Source: Bryoerythrophyllum caledonicum
Taxonomy: Eukaryota > Streptophyta > Bryopsida > Pottiales > Pottiaceae
DNA: 64,000 nucleotides
NCBI GenBank assembly: GCA_963971425.1
Contig: OZ020518.1
Coordinates: 5,282,263 to 5,346,262 of the forward strand
Reading direction: 5' to 3'
The notes under the pieces were generated by a model. That model was not told where the DNA came from, ran no database searches, and saw only the letters and a program-made list of their open reading frames with translations. Made by a program: the position numbers and the translations under genes. Numbering within the stretch: position 1 is the first letter of the stretch; the number at the start of each line of letters is the position of its first letter. Of the stretch, positions 1-9,422 are shown one piece after another.

Positions 1-390
1 AGCAAACCGGGAAAAGTCCTCAACCGGGTTGCCGGATTCTCCTGGTTGGCGTCTATGGTGACCTCAAACTCCTTGATCCACTCATCGACGTCTTGGCTGC
101 CATCGCATCTAAACTTATTATATTTTAACCAGGTTCCCGGTCGAGCCATAGTGTCAATAGCCGGTCCTGGGACAACTGGGAGATTAGAAAATCTCCGGTG
201 GCTCCCGGTATCAACAATAGATAAATCAACTATAGACTCTCCGGAGTTACTCTCCTCAGCAATTGCCAACCCAGGGTTATGTCTTACCGGAGGATGGTTT
301 GGAAATTGAAAGTTTACCCTTCCAGATGCGTCGCCAACTTCCTCCACCTCCGGTTGTTGTACACTAAGATCCTCCCGATTTCCAAGTCTT
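1..390 (-). pseudogene. Ty3/gypsy gag, N-terminal part (partial)
   Basis: Reading from about 390 down to base 1 on the minus strand, one frame stays open and runs off the window. Near the edge it reads KYNKFRCDGSQDVDEWIKEF and then a segment ending RLRTFPGL. That is the pattern of the plant retrotransposon gag domain (F-x-G-x-D-x(n)-EW-x-x-x-F, then a leucine-rich stretch). An ATG at 516 (minus) lies in another frame that stops after about 40 codons, so either the true start was lost or there is a frameshift. A primer-binding site lies upstream at 747-764, which fixes the element's orientation. Most of the element is outside the window. Confidence 0.65.
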
Positions 391-746
391 CAAACTTCTC
401 CTCTTGAACTAGGTTCTTCCGCAAAAGATGCCCGGGACAAATACCGGTTGGATACACCTTTGAATGAACTTATCCTCGTAGACCTCCTTACTCCCGTTGT
501 GTCCCTCGAACTCCATCTCATGTATTGCACCTAAAACAAATCTAGAATAGCCCACATGTCAATACCCACACTTGCAGCTCATTGAATATGAATTCAAAGA
601 AAATAACACAAATAACAAAATCAACCGGATTAAAATTTAATTCAAACAAGGATATGCTGGTCACCACAAAAGTCCCGGTCATGTCCTGGTTACCAAAAAA
701 ATCAACAATCACATGCAAGACATAAAATGTTCAACACAACAAAAAA

Positions 747-764
747 TCCCCGGCAGCAGCGCCA
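747..764 (-). other. Retrotransposon primer-binding site
   Basis: The minus strand reads TGGCGCTGCTGCCGGGGA, close to the TGGCGCCGTTGCCGGGGA primer-binding site found next to the 5' LTR of many plant Ty3/gypsy elements (Tat/Athila type). It sits six bases inside an LTR end in ..ACGACA and about 360 bp upstream of the gag frame, as expected. Confidence 0.7.
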
Positions 765-770
765 AACTCA

Positions 771-1570
771 TGTCGTAGTCTAGTGGTTCGTAATTCTCAA
801 AGTTAACCAAAATTAGCCTTAAGCAAGCCCACCTTACATGATCGTTTCTAGGGATTTTTATTGTGCATCAAACTCTTTAAATCTTAACAACAATTCACAC
901 TTAATACCTCACCACATCCCGGAGGATGGCTTCCCCGGTACCTTAATAACCGGTAACAAGTAATCACATGTGTTTCAGTTAAACTCTGTTGAGCATCAGA
1001 GTAGTTTTCCGGTAAGTTTTTACAGTGCCCGGAAAGTCACCACCCTCCATTTTCGCAGTCTAAAGGCCACAATATCCACAATCTAACCCTATACCTTGAA
1101 AGAGTTAAAAAGGTCGCAGCCGGTTCACCGATCTTAAAAATCTACCGGGAACTTGTCCCGGTAAACCGATCATGCAAGCCCGAGTTCCAACTACAACCAC
1201 ATCTAATGAATCAAACCAAGAAGATAAAAGAGACAAAGAAAGGAGGTTGCGGGTGCAACGAGTAGTGGAAAACAAAGGTAACTCTTGCTCGTGTTGGGTT
1301 TCTCATCTTTGTGCAAATTTCTTGTTTGTAAGTCTTTTCCTTTTTTTTTACCGGGGTGACTCCCCGGTAATATCCTCCCCGGTCTAGAGAAAAAGTCCCC
1401 CGGAGGACTCTATCTAGACCTTATTGTGACCTAGTTTACATGTGAAGTCTATATCAGTGTCATATTAATTCTAATCTATTGTCCTAGCCTTGTGGCAAGT
1501 CATTCTTTTAAATTTTCTCCATCCTCCTATCACTTTTAGGCCTTGCCCACATTTCCTATCTTTTTTCCGG
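771..1570 (-). mobile_element. Probable 5' LTR of the minus-strand Ty3/gypsy element
   Basis: The LTR should begin next to the primer-binding site; a TG (plus strand) at 771 would be its terminal CA on the minus strand. The outer limit was not found. It may end near the centre of the large inverted repeat at about 1572, giving roughly 800 bp. The stretch is rich in CCGG motifs and holds no other gene-like sequence. Confidence 0.45.
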
Positions 1571-1928
1571 TTTACCGGGAAGACCGGGAAAAAGATAAGA
1601 AATGTGGGCAAGGCCTAAAAGTGATGGGAGGATGAAGAAAACTCAAACAAATGACTTGCCACAAGGCTAGGACAATAGATTAGAATTAATATGACACTAA
1701 TGTAGACTTCACATGTATACTAGGTCACAATAAGCTCTAGATAGAGTCCCCCGGGGGACTTTTTCTCTAGACCGGGGAGTCATCTCGGTAAAAAGAGAGG
1801 AAAAGACTTACAAACAAGAAATTTGCACAAAGAAGAGAAACCCAACACGAGCAAGAGTTACCTTTGTTTTCCACTACTCATTGCACCCGCAACCTCCTTT
1901 CTTTGTCTCTTTTATCTTCTCGCCTTGG
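1216..1928. repeat. Large near-perfect inverted repeat, arms about 345 bp
   Basis: The sequence from about 1216 reads as the reverse complement of the sequence ending about 1928. Examples are AAGATAAAAGAGACAAAG against CTTTGTCTCTTTTATCTT, and GTGGGCAAGGCCTAAAAGTG against its complement near 1540. The centre is about 1572 with a short spacer around TTTACCGGGAAGACCGGG. Homology stops on both sides. The most likely origin is two LTR pieces joined head to head; a foldback element is the alternative. Confidence 0.85.
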
Positions 1929-1997
1929 CCACTAATCTCCTCCACCTCTACAAACCCTAGAAATCTTCACCACCACCAAACCCTAGAAAGCGAGCAT

Positions 1998-2092
1998 CTC
2001 TTCCTTCAAATCCTAGCTTTTGCGCACCTCTTCCTCCAAACCCTAGCTTGCGCGCACCTCTTCTTTCAAACCCTAGCTTGTACCACCTCCTC
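1998..2092 (+). repeat. Three 30-bp tandem repeats with AAACCCTAG boxes
   Basis: Three units of about 30-32 bp follow the pattern TTC(C/T)T(T/C)CAAA(T/C)CCTAGCTT, then GCGCACCTC. Each holds a CCTAG box like the telo-box of plant promoters and 5' leaders. No gene start is recognised next to them. Confidence 0.7.
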
Positions 2093-2387
2093 TTATAAAA
2101 CCCTTGTTGCATCTCCTTCTTTTCACTTCTTTGACTACTTCTTCAAACCTCAACTTTAAAAAAAGACCAAATAGAGAGAGAGAGGGAGAACTTATGAAAG
2201 AGAGAGAGAGAACTACAGAAGGAGATAGAGGAGAAAATTTGAGGGGGGGGAGAGATTTTAGAGAAAGACGGGGAGAGAGAAGAGTTTTGGAGGAGAACCA
2301 AAAGTTCTGGAGAAAAGGAAAATTCGGCAGAGGAGAATTTCGGGAGAGGGGATTTGAGAGTGGTTGGAGCTACCCGGGTTGCTGCCC

Positions 2388-2417
2388 GGATGATACCCGG
2401 GTACCCGGGTATCATCC
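2388..2417. repeat. 30-bp perfect palindrome
   Basis: The half site GGATGATACCCGGGT is followed at once by its exact reverse complement with no spacer. More ACCCGGGTA copies lie nearby at about 2371, 2422 and 2461. No function is assigned. Confidence 0.9.
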
Positions 2418-2473
2418 CATACCCGGGTTGGTACCTAGGCTAGATCATTTTTGGGTTGATACCCGGGTATGTA

Positions 2474-2530
2474 TTTTTATTTATTTATTTATTTATTTAT
2501 TTTTATTTATTTATTTATTTGTTTATTTTC
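2474..2530 (+). repeat. TTTA microsatellite
   Basis: An (ATTT)n tract with a few interruptions. Short ORFs through it encode only repeated Phe, Ile, Tyr and Leu and are not genes. Confidence 0.9.
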
Positions 2531-2679
2531 TTTTATTTTTTCCTCTTCTTTTCAATTCTTTGTCTTTTGTCTTTTTCCTTTTTGTCGTCTTTTCTTTTCC
2601 TCCTACAACTAACTACTAATTCTTTCAAACAAGAATTAGCATTTAAAAGATCTAAACTACTTCTAACTACCTCTTAATC

Positions 2680-2822
2680 TTAATTAGTTAATTTAGGTTA
2701 AGTGGTGATATTAGACTTATATCTCGGGGTCTCTTCCGGGACTCTTTTGAAATTGTTTTCCGGGACTTAAACTAGTGATTTTATGACTCGGTTTTATCAC
2801 CACTATTAACCTAATTAACTAC
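2680..2822. repeat. Small inverted-repeat element (MITE-like)
   Basis: The left end (GTTAATTTAGGTTAAGTGGTG) is mirrored at the right end by CACCACTATTAACCTAATTAAC. Between them are about 90 bp of unrelated sequence with several CCGGGAC motifs. No transposase is present. Confidence 0.6.
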
Positions 2823-2984
2823 TTAAGCATTTTCCTATTTTCACTATCTGTTATCTAATCTAATTCTCCACAATACTAACTGTTTTTTTAGTTTATTAAG
2901 ACTAAAAACCCTATTTTAACTAATTTTTTTGGTAGGGGCAACGAAGTGGGAGTTTTAGACTCCCTCACTTGACATCTGTTGCAG

Positions 2985-3381
2985 CTGATGGTCTCTAGGT
3001 TTTATGTAGAAAGAAAAAAGTTTTTTTGGTACCTTGCCCAACAATGTGTGAAAATGTTTGACTTGGGTTAAAATGTTTTTTTACACTAAAGACAAGAAAT
3101 TTTTTTACATCTTTAAAGAAGGTAATATTCTCTATATGCATGAAAAATCTCAATGTCGATTGAAACTTCTAACAAAAAATTTGGAGCTGCCGAGAGTCTC
3201 CAATTTAACTTTGAAGGTTGATAACTTCCATGTTATGAATCCAAAAAACTTAGAAAATTATTCCATAAAGATCTTATGAGGGACAACCTAGTTTAAAAAT
3301 TTCCAATTTAAAAAAAGTAAAAATGTGGGTACCTGCCCAAAATGCAAAACGTCCCCCTAGGATTAAATGGGCTCTTAGGGG
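2985..3381 (+). mobile_element. piggyBac-like MITE, right part
   Basis: Internal sequence (CTCTAGGTTTTATGT, then GGTACCTTGCC and AATGTTTGACTTGGGTT) matches the interior of the element at 20103-22205. It ends in CTCTTAGGGG followed by TTAA. The left end is missing. A LINE tail abuts its right TTAA at 3386. Confidence 0.65.
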
Positions 3382-3385
3382 TTAA

Positions 3386-3535
3386 GAAGAAGAAGATGAA
3401 TTTGTGTCCCTGACAGAGTATGGTGAGAATACAATGTTTTTTCATTCTCTTCACGAAGCCTATGGCCACTGGACATAGGATAGTGTAATATAAAAACTTC
3501 CCCTTTTCAAAGGTAAACACTTTTCTACACTAAGT
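3386..3535 (-). mobile_element. 5'-truncated LINE tail
   Basis: The minus strand carries the LINE 3' region described at 6454-6600: GTGTTTACC, then GGGGAAG and the CCTATG motif, ending in a CTTCTTCTTC tail. It lies exactly at the TTAA of the preceding MITE. A second partial match (ACTTCCCCTTTTGGAAGGTACACAC) is at 3830-3870. Confidence 0.6.
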
Positions 3536-4150
3536 GCCTTAGAAACAACCAAAGCCTATAGCCACATAACATAGGATACCCTACGTGGAGGTCTATTTTG
3601 TACATAATTAATTCAAAATGGACGGTGTCCGAATTTCTTGGAAAATATATACATTTTGTCTAAGGTGATACCCATGTGATGCCAAGGTCATACTCATGTA
3701 ATATCTATGTGATACTTGTGTAATATATAGGTGATACCCATTATGTCCGAACCATTGTGCGAGGAAAAAATAATTAATTCAAGACAAGGTTGTTGAACTA
3801 GACCTTGGGGTACGGTAGTGTAATAGAACAACTTCCCCTTTTGGAAGGTACACACTTTTCTACACTAAGTGCTCCCCTACACTAAGTGCCTTAGAATGGT
3901 TTACATCACAATGGAGTGCCCCTTCACAAGCCTACCTTCTCTATTTTTGGGCCTATTCATTTTGACACTCTTTAGGAAGAACATCATTCACAAATAAGAC
4001 TCACAAAACCTCATGTGCATTATTCCGAGCGAATGTGATTTATTCTTGGCACAGTGGGTGTTACATCCGGAGAGGCCTGCATATGCGGGTGTCATCGGAA
4101 ATGAGGGTTCCTCTTGCAGAGCCCCTCATTTTTGGTGAGGCCTCTCCCTA
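3536..4150. other. Gene-free stretch with a dispersed GATACCCATGTAAT repeat
   Basis: No gene is seen. At 3600-3750 a sequence containing short near-tandem units (GTGATACCCATGTGATGCC, TCATGTAATATCTATGTGA) matches copies at 22265-22460 (inverted) and 50100-50270. The unit is related by eye only; its class is unknown. Confidence 0.5.
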
Positions 4151-4152
4151 AG

Positions 4153-4325
4153 GTGGAGCAATCCATAACCGCACCCCGATCCAAAACCGATATGTAGAGT
4201 ATGCATGAAATGGTGAAGTATGAGAGAATCAATTTCAAAAAATCTTAAAAGTCAGTAATTAAAAATAGTCAATAGCGGCATTGGGTCATAGCAGTGTGCA
4301 ATTTTGGATTGCTCCACCTCACTTG
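4153..4325. repeat. Inverted-repeat element with GGTGGAGCAATCC ends
   Basis: GGTGGAGCAATCC near 4153 is matched in reverse by GGATTGCTCCACC near 4305, and a further related end (GGGTTGCTCCACCTC) is at 4683. Internal GATCCAAAACCG motifs also occur in inverted form. No target duplication could be fixed. Confidence 0.5.
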
Positions 4326-4765
4326 AGCTTGTAATTGGTGGCCTTGCCTCAAAAGTCACAAAAAGAGGGTGCGGTTTTGGATCATGCATGTGTTGGTTAT
4401 GCATGGCATGTCTTACCTCTTTTTATTCACTATCACTTACTAGCAATGGGCAAAGGAGGGCACAAAATCCAACCCAACTCATGACAAGTACCACCCTCTC
4501 TACGCTACAGTTAGGGGCTTTCGTGGATTTTGGGCTTTCAAATTTTGTATCAATTTGGCATCTTTGAGATTAAATTTGGAAGAATGTTCATTGAGTTTCA
4601 TTCCTAATTCTTCATCTTTCTTTATGAATTCCTTCGACATACAATGTCATTTAAAACCCCATTCAACTTAAAGTATCATTTATGGGTTGCTCCACCTCAT
4701 ATGATAACCAACCAAAATCCATAACCAAAACCTATAAAATTGGGGTATATCCAACCCACTTCCAT

Positions 4766-5942
4766 CCCACTAGAGCATCTCGACCCCTTGACGGGAAAAT
4801 CTCCGCATCAAGCCGGGAGATGCTCGTCAGGAGCGGAGAAGGTTTGCAGGCTACTAGGAGTTACTCATACTGCTAGCGCAATCATCACACCGCCAAAACG
4901 GGACTGGAGCCATGTAATTATTGTTTTGGTCGGATTGGAAATAAACCCAAAGCACCAAATCAGTAAAGGTGGATTCGTTCGCGGGGAAAGACTATTCATA
5001 TGAATGCATCATGTTATTGTCACGATTGATTATACACCTGCTTACTAACTTCACTTAACAATTACAATCACTCAATTAATCTCTTGCATCACTCCATACC
5101 TAAACAATCTCCAATTATCCATTCTTCATGATTTCATAATCATGACAATTTCTCTCTTTTTCACTGTACTCACAGTGAATTATATTCAATTATTTGTGAT
5201 TAACTTCCGTAATCACATTCAACAACCAATTCTGTCACACAGATTACAATCTCTTCACATACACCATTCAATTATCTAACTTTTCTATCTTCACAATTCT
5301 CATACAATGCTCATAAACTTCACTTTCAATCACACAATCACACTTCCTTAACTCCAATTTCATTAACACTTCATCTAATCACAATCCTACGAAAGAAAAT
5401 AGAAAAATCCAAAGAAAACAAGAAGTAGCACCAAGCTTGCCCCGACTTACGACTATCACAGTCTAGCCTCGAATTCATCTTCCACAAAGTCTTTATCCAA
5501 AAACGAAATCTAACTACCAGATTCCAACAGTCACATGTTTCTTTGTCTCTTAACCAAATTTTCACGTAACTTTCCAATCTCACTACTGAACTACGAAACT
5601 ACCATGCTAACTGCCAAATCTAACCAATTCTAAACCGTATGTGAACACAAAAACTAATTACACATTCTACAAGCCACGACTTGCATAGTGACCAAACATG
5701 ACAGGCCACCATGACTTACGTAGCGCAGTGACTTGCACGTGGTAGCACGCTGCTAGCCCTTCCGCCTGGGGTATTTTGGCGAGTTCACGGAAAATCTTGA
5801 AGAAATGGTATTGGAACCAACCAACGCCATAGCCCCAGTCAAGCGGGACGATAGCCTAGCGCACGCGGTGGAATTTTTTTTAGAGTTTGTCCCTCCAAAA
5901 CGACAAATCTGCCGGGGCCCCTGCCCCGGTGGAGATGCTCTC
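4766..5942. mobile_element. DNA element with AGAGCATCTC ends
   Basis: It begins AGAGCATCTC and ends GAGATGCTCT, inserted in family M between CCATCCCAC and CACCACCCATTC. The interior (about 1.17 kb) has no recognisable transposase, and its ORFs are short and unsupported. A related end is at 13860 (GAGCATCTCCACCGAGG). The superfamily is not assigned. Confidence 0.6.
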
Positions 5943-6005
5943 ACCACCCATTCACCCTTCAAAACATAGGTTCACTATTACTTACAACCCCTTACTTTTT
6001 GTTGG

Positions 6006-6301
6006 CACTTTCGGGGCCAGGGCGAATTGACCCCCTCACTGGGACTTACCCGGAGGGGCCACAAGGTGGTTGAGCTAAACTTGGCCCCTATTTTGTTTTT
6101 GGATGGGGACCTATTTATAGCAAGAGAGGGTCCTCTAGGATAAACAATGGCCATAGGTCCCAAATTTATCAAAAAAAATCCAAAAAAGCCTTTGGACCCC
6201 CCAAAATAAGAGGGCCAAAAAAATGACCCCACCCAATTAAGACGGGGCCCACCTCGGGTAAGTCCCAACGAGGAGGTCAATTCGCCCTGGCCCACTTTTG
6301 G
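6006..6301. mobile_element. Mutator-like MITE with 9-bp target duplication
   Basis: The element proper is 6015-6292 (278 bp). Its inverted ends start GGCCAGGGCGAATTGACC and remain similar for about 38 bp. The flanks are CACTTTCGG on the left and CACTTTTGG on the right, a 9-bp duplication with one mismatch. That is the length typical of Mutator-like elements. It contains no transposase. Confidence 0.75.
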
Positions 6302-6453
6302 GGGTTGCCTATTGACATCCACCCTAGCAGCACACTTTGAAAATTCATAACTAATTCACATGTCATCGTAAAAATATGAAATCACTTGGGTCGAAATTGT
6401 AAATCTATCGGCTCTACCTGAAAGTTAAATTGGTAGAATTCTTTTCTCTCTCC

Positions 6454-7395
6454 AGAAGAAGAAGAACTCCGGTCCCCATCGGGGGGCCGGCGTGAGTGAA
6501 GTGTCCGTTCATTCCACCACTAAGTCCATGCCCACCGGGCATGGGCTAGTAGTATGGAACTACTTCCCCCTTTCGAGGGTGGACACTATGTACCCCGTAT
6601 CAAGAAACCAATATCAAAGGGACCCTGGGAAAGTCCCAAAAAAGGGAGGGCAAGTATGGTGAAATGCAAATGCAGGTGTAGATCTATGGAGGGGGTTTGA
6701 AGTGTCAGGAAGGGGTTGGTTGTTTTCAATTTTACGTTTATGTAGGAGTATCGACATAGCATGTTGAATTGCAATAATGTTAATATTTGAAAAGGTGGTT
6801 TTGATTGAAGTCATGGGGATTTTAAATGTTTCTTCGAGGGTTGTCATTGAGGGAATGAAGGTGGTGGCTCTAGCACCCGCGGTGATGACAATGAGGGGGT
6901 CTACTGTCCATCCTAGTGCTTGGATATCATCAAGTAGTGGTTGGTATTTATTTATTTTATTTGCAATAGTGTCCGGAGAGAATCTGTCATTGCAATATGT
7001 GAATTCAATAAATTGGATGGTGAGATTGGGGTCTATGTGGTTTGGTGGGGGGTCTTTGTATGAAAGTCCTCTAACATATAGTAGGTCCGGTTTAAATCTT
7101 GCGTTACAATGGCATCTTTGGGTATGACAGGTGCATGGTAGTAGCCAAGGAGGGACCGTATTTTCTTGTTGGTTGTCATTGAAGGTTCCGGCGTTCATGA
7201 GGATGAAACACCGGGATTTGGTTGATGATATAAGTAGTTTACGAATAGCCCATACAGCTTTGTTATGTCTTTTGACAATAAATGAGTGTATATGTGGGTT
7301 TTGGCACTTGAGTAGGACATGCAGCCATGTGTCTGGGTTCGTGGTGTTGCAAATTGGACATGTAATTGTAGGGAATCTAGGCGCTTAACTTCAGA
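6454..7395 (-). mobile_element. LINE copy A: CCHC knuckle, restriction-like endonuclease, 3' tail
   Basis: A 5'-truncated minus-strand LINE. Translation from about 7385 gives RFPTITCPICN, continuing as a C-x2-C-x9-H-x4-C knuckle (CPICNTTNPDTWLHVLLKC). RHNKAVWAI and FKPDLLYV follow, then QFIEFTYCNDRF and NKINKYQPLL. This order (zinc knuckle, RHN, PD, E, K..KY) is the restriction-like endonuclease arrangement of R2-type LINEs. The frame runs to about 6614 without a stop. The 3' UTR follows, ending in a hairpin and a TTC-repeat tail at 6454. Flanks share CTCTCTCC, a likely target duplication, inside family M. Confidence 0.8.
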
Positions 7396-7440
7396 GTTCT
7401 CCTCTCTCCATATACAGTGTGCACATTGTCGGTTATGGTT

Positions 7441-8016
7441 CCCAACCACCCCACGCAACGCATCACCGCCCTCCGAACAATCGCCACCTTCGATCCTCGT
7501 CGCGACGACGGCGATGATATTACCCGACGCCCAGAACTCTGGACTCGCTTTCCGACCGCAGTTTGCAACAGCCTTTTGCCAATGCCACCTCCACTCCACG
7601 CATTCAATTGCAGCCACTCAACCCGCCACCCACCACGTGGGCCACCCTCATCCTCATCTCTGTCCCTGTCAAAATTTTCACTCTTGAAGCTCGATCACAG
7701 CGAGTAAACTCCCGACCGCTCGATCGATTATCCATGATGTTTCTAGATTAAAAACTACAAAAACTTCTGGACTGTAAAAACTGTATGAGTTGCAGATGCG
7801 CCAGTGCAAGCTCTTTTTGTCATAGCTGAATTGGTGCGAGTTCAATAATCAAAGACGGCAGTACAATTGGTTGGGTGTGTCCGACCAATAGCATCTTATC
7901 ACTAACGCCTGGTGTGGTGCGAGGTCCACCAGTGGCGCCGGTCTGCCAATCACCGGGTGTCCCTTTCCTTGCGTCTAATCACGGCCGCGCTTCATCTTTG
8001 GGGCCAATTGTTGCAG
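7441..8016 (+). other. Intergenic, GC-rich upstream region of the NADP-MDH gene
   Basis: Several overlapping short ORFs occur, but none resembles a known protein and they look like by-products of GC-rich sequence. The promoter of the following gene should lie here. No TATA box could be identified with confidence. Confidence 0.4.
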
Positions 8017-8041
8017 AGAGAGAGAGAGAGGGAGAAAGAGA
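8017..8041 (+). promoter_or_regulatory. GA-rich 5' leader of NADP-MDH
   Basis: A purine tract of repeated GAGAGA lies 40-65 bp before the chosen start codon. GA/CT tracts near transcription starts are common in plant genes. Its role here is inference. Confidence 0.45.
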
Positions 8042-8081
8042 TACGCGCTTTAGTTTGCCGTTTCTTGAATCTAGACAAGTC

Positions 8082-9422
8082 ATGGCTGCCATGGCTGCGG
8101 TGGCAGCGAACGGGGGCCATGTGTTGGTGAAGGTGGAGGGTGGGAAGAATGTGAAGATCTCCAGTGCGTTTCTAGGGCGCAAGGTGGTGGTGGGCGTGAA
8201 GGCGGCGGTGCCGCAGCGGAGGAGGCGCGGCGTGGTCGCGTATGTTGCCCCTAGTACGACTGAGAAGCAGCCTGAGGCGGCAGCGAATGGGGTTGCGGAG
8301 CGGCAGAAGGGCGGGCAATGCTTCGGGGTTTTTTGTGTGACGTATGACTTGAAGGAGGGCGAGCGGCCCAAGACATGGAAGAAGACGGTGCGCGTGGCGG
8401 TGTCGGGGGCCGCTGGCATGATCGCCAACCATCTGCTTTTCAAGCTGGCGTCCGGGGAGGTTTTTGGGCAGGACCAGCCGATCGCGCTGAACCTGCTGGG
8501 GTCGGAGCGCAGCCGCGACGCGCTGGAGGGCGTGGCGATGGAACTGGAGGACTCGCTCTTCCCGCTGCTGCGCGAGGTGAACATTGGCATAGACGCGGAG
8601 GAGGTGTTCCAGGATGCCGACTGGGCGCTCCTGATCGGGGCGAAGCCGCGCGGGCCGGGGATGGAGCGGGCGGATCTGCTGGACATCAATGGGCAGATCT
8701 TCGCGCAGCAAGGGAAAGCGTTGGATAAGGTGGCGAGCAAGAACGTGAAGGTGCTCGTGGTGGGCAACCCCTGCAACACAAACGCGCTCATCGCGCTCAA
8801 GAACGCGCCGTCGCTCAACCCACTCAACTTCCACGCGCTCACGCGCCTAGACGAGAATCGCGCCAAGTGCCAGCTCGCGCTCAAGGCCGGCGTCTTCTAC
8901 GACAACGTCTCGAATGTCACCATCTGGGGCAACCACTCCACGACCCAGGTGCCTGATTTTCTCAACGCCAAGATCCACGGCGCCAGGGTGGTGGACGTGA
9001 TCCAGGACGAGCAGTGGCTCAAGGAGGAGTTCACCCCGCGCGTGCAGAAGCGCGGAGGCGCGCTCATCCAGAAGTGGGGCCGCTCGTCCGCCGCATCCAC
9101 GGCCGTGTCCATCGCCGACGCCATCAAGTCTCTCGTCACGCCCACCCCGGAAGGCGACTGGTTTTCCTCAGGTGTCTACAGCTCCGGCAACCCTTATGGC
9201 ATCGCCGAGGACATCATCTTCAGCATGCCGTGCCGCTCCACCGGCGACGGCAGCTGGGAGCTCGTCATGGACTGCGAGGTGGATGAGTACCTGCGCGAGC
9301 GCATCAACAAGAGCGAGGACGAGCTCGTAGCGGAGAAGAAGTGCGTCGCGCACCTCATCGGCCAGGACAACGGCTACTGCGACTTGCCCGAGGGCGACAC
9401 CATGCTTCCCGGGGAGCTCTGA
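8082..9422 (+). CDS. Chloroplast NADP-dependent malate dehydrogenase
   Basis: Encodes 446 residues. The enzyme reduces oxaloacetate to malate with NADPH in the stroma and exports reducing power (malate valve). Visible features: basic, Ser/Ala-rich transit peptide (about 1-60); N-terminal regulatory pair Cys80/Cys85 (CFGVFC); dinucleotide loop GAAGMI (109-114); GNPCNTNA at 229; substrate arginines in RLDENR; catalytic WGNHS with His285; internal Cys263; C-terminal regulatory pair Cys421/Cys433; end DTMLPGEL. All cysteines used in thioredoxin control of the plant enzyme are present. Start choice: ATG at 8082 has a strong context (GTCATGGCTGCC). An in-frame ATG at 7875 would add 69 residues through the GA-rich leader and is less likely. 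The frame is continuous, whereas flowering-plant homologues have many introns. GC content is far above the flanks. Confidence 0.97.
   Translation: MAAMAAVAANGGHVLVKVEGGKNVKISSAFLGRKVVVGVKAAVPQRRRRGVVAYVAPSTTEKQPEAAANGVAERQKGGQCFGVFCVTYDLKEGERPKTWKKTVRVAVSGAAGMIANHLLFKLASGEVFGQDQPIALNLLGSERSRDALEGVAMELEDSLFPLLREVNIGIDAEEVFQDADWALLIGAKPRGPGMERADLLDINGQIFAQQGKALDKVASKNVKVLVVGNPCNTNALIALKNAPSLNPLNFHALTRLDENRAKCQLALKAGVFYDNVSNVTIWGNHSTTQVPDFLNAKIHGARVVDVIQDEQWLKEEFTPRVQKRGGALIQKWGRSSAASTAVSIADAIKSLVTPTPEGDWFSSGVYSSGNPYGIAEDIIFSMPCRSTGDGSWELVMDCEVDEYLRERINKSEDELVAEKKCVAHLIGQDNGYCDLPEGDTMLPGEL

Larger units (their letters stand above)
4690..7440 (+). mobile_element. 351-bp MITE (family M) broken by three nested insertions
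   Basis: Comparison with intact copies at 23325-23675 and 42823-43173 shows this copy survives as four islands in order: about 4690-4765, 5943-6014, 6293-6453 and 7396-7440. The gaps are filled by a GAGCATCTC-ended element, a Mutator-like MITE and a 5'-truncated LINE. Family M carries ends like GGTAAGCC(T/C)CCC and no coding capacity. Confidence 0.7.

Noticed and set aside
2104-2619. 171-residue plus-strand ORF
   Set aside because: It passes from a purine-rich tract through the palindrome into the TTTA microsatellite; composition explains the open frame.
7875-8081. In-frame upstream ATG extending NADP-MDH by 69 residues
   Set aside because: The extension reads through the GA-rich leader, and the ATG at 8082 has the better context and already gives a full transit peptide.
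7979-8884. Two long minus-strand ORFs (301 and 220 residues)
   Set aside because: They lie antisense within the GC-rich NADP-MDH gene, where high GC keeps other frames open; no recognisable domain.
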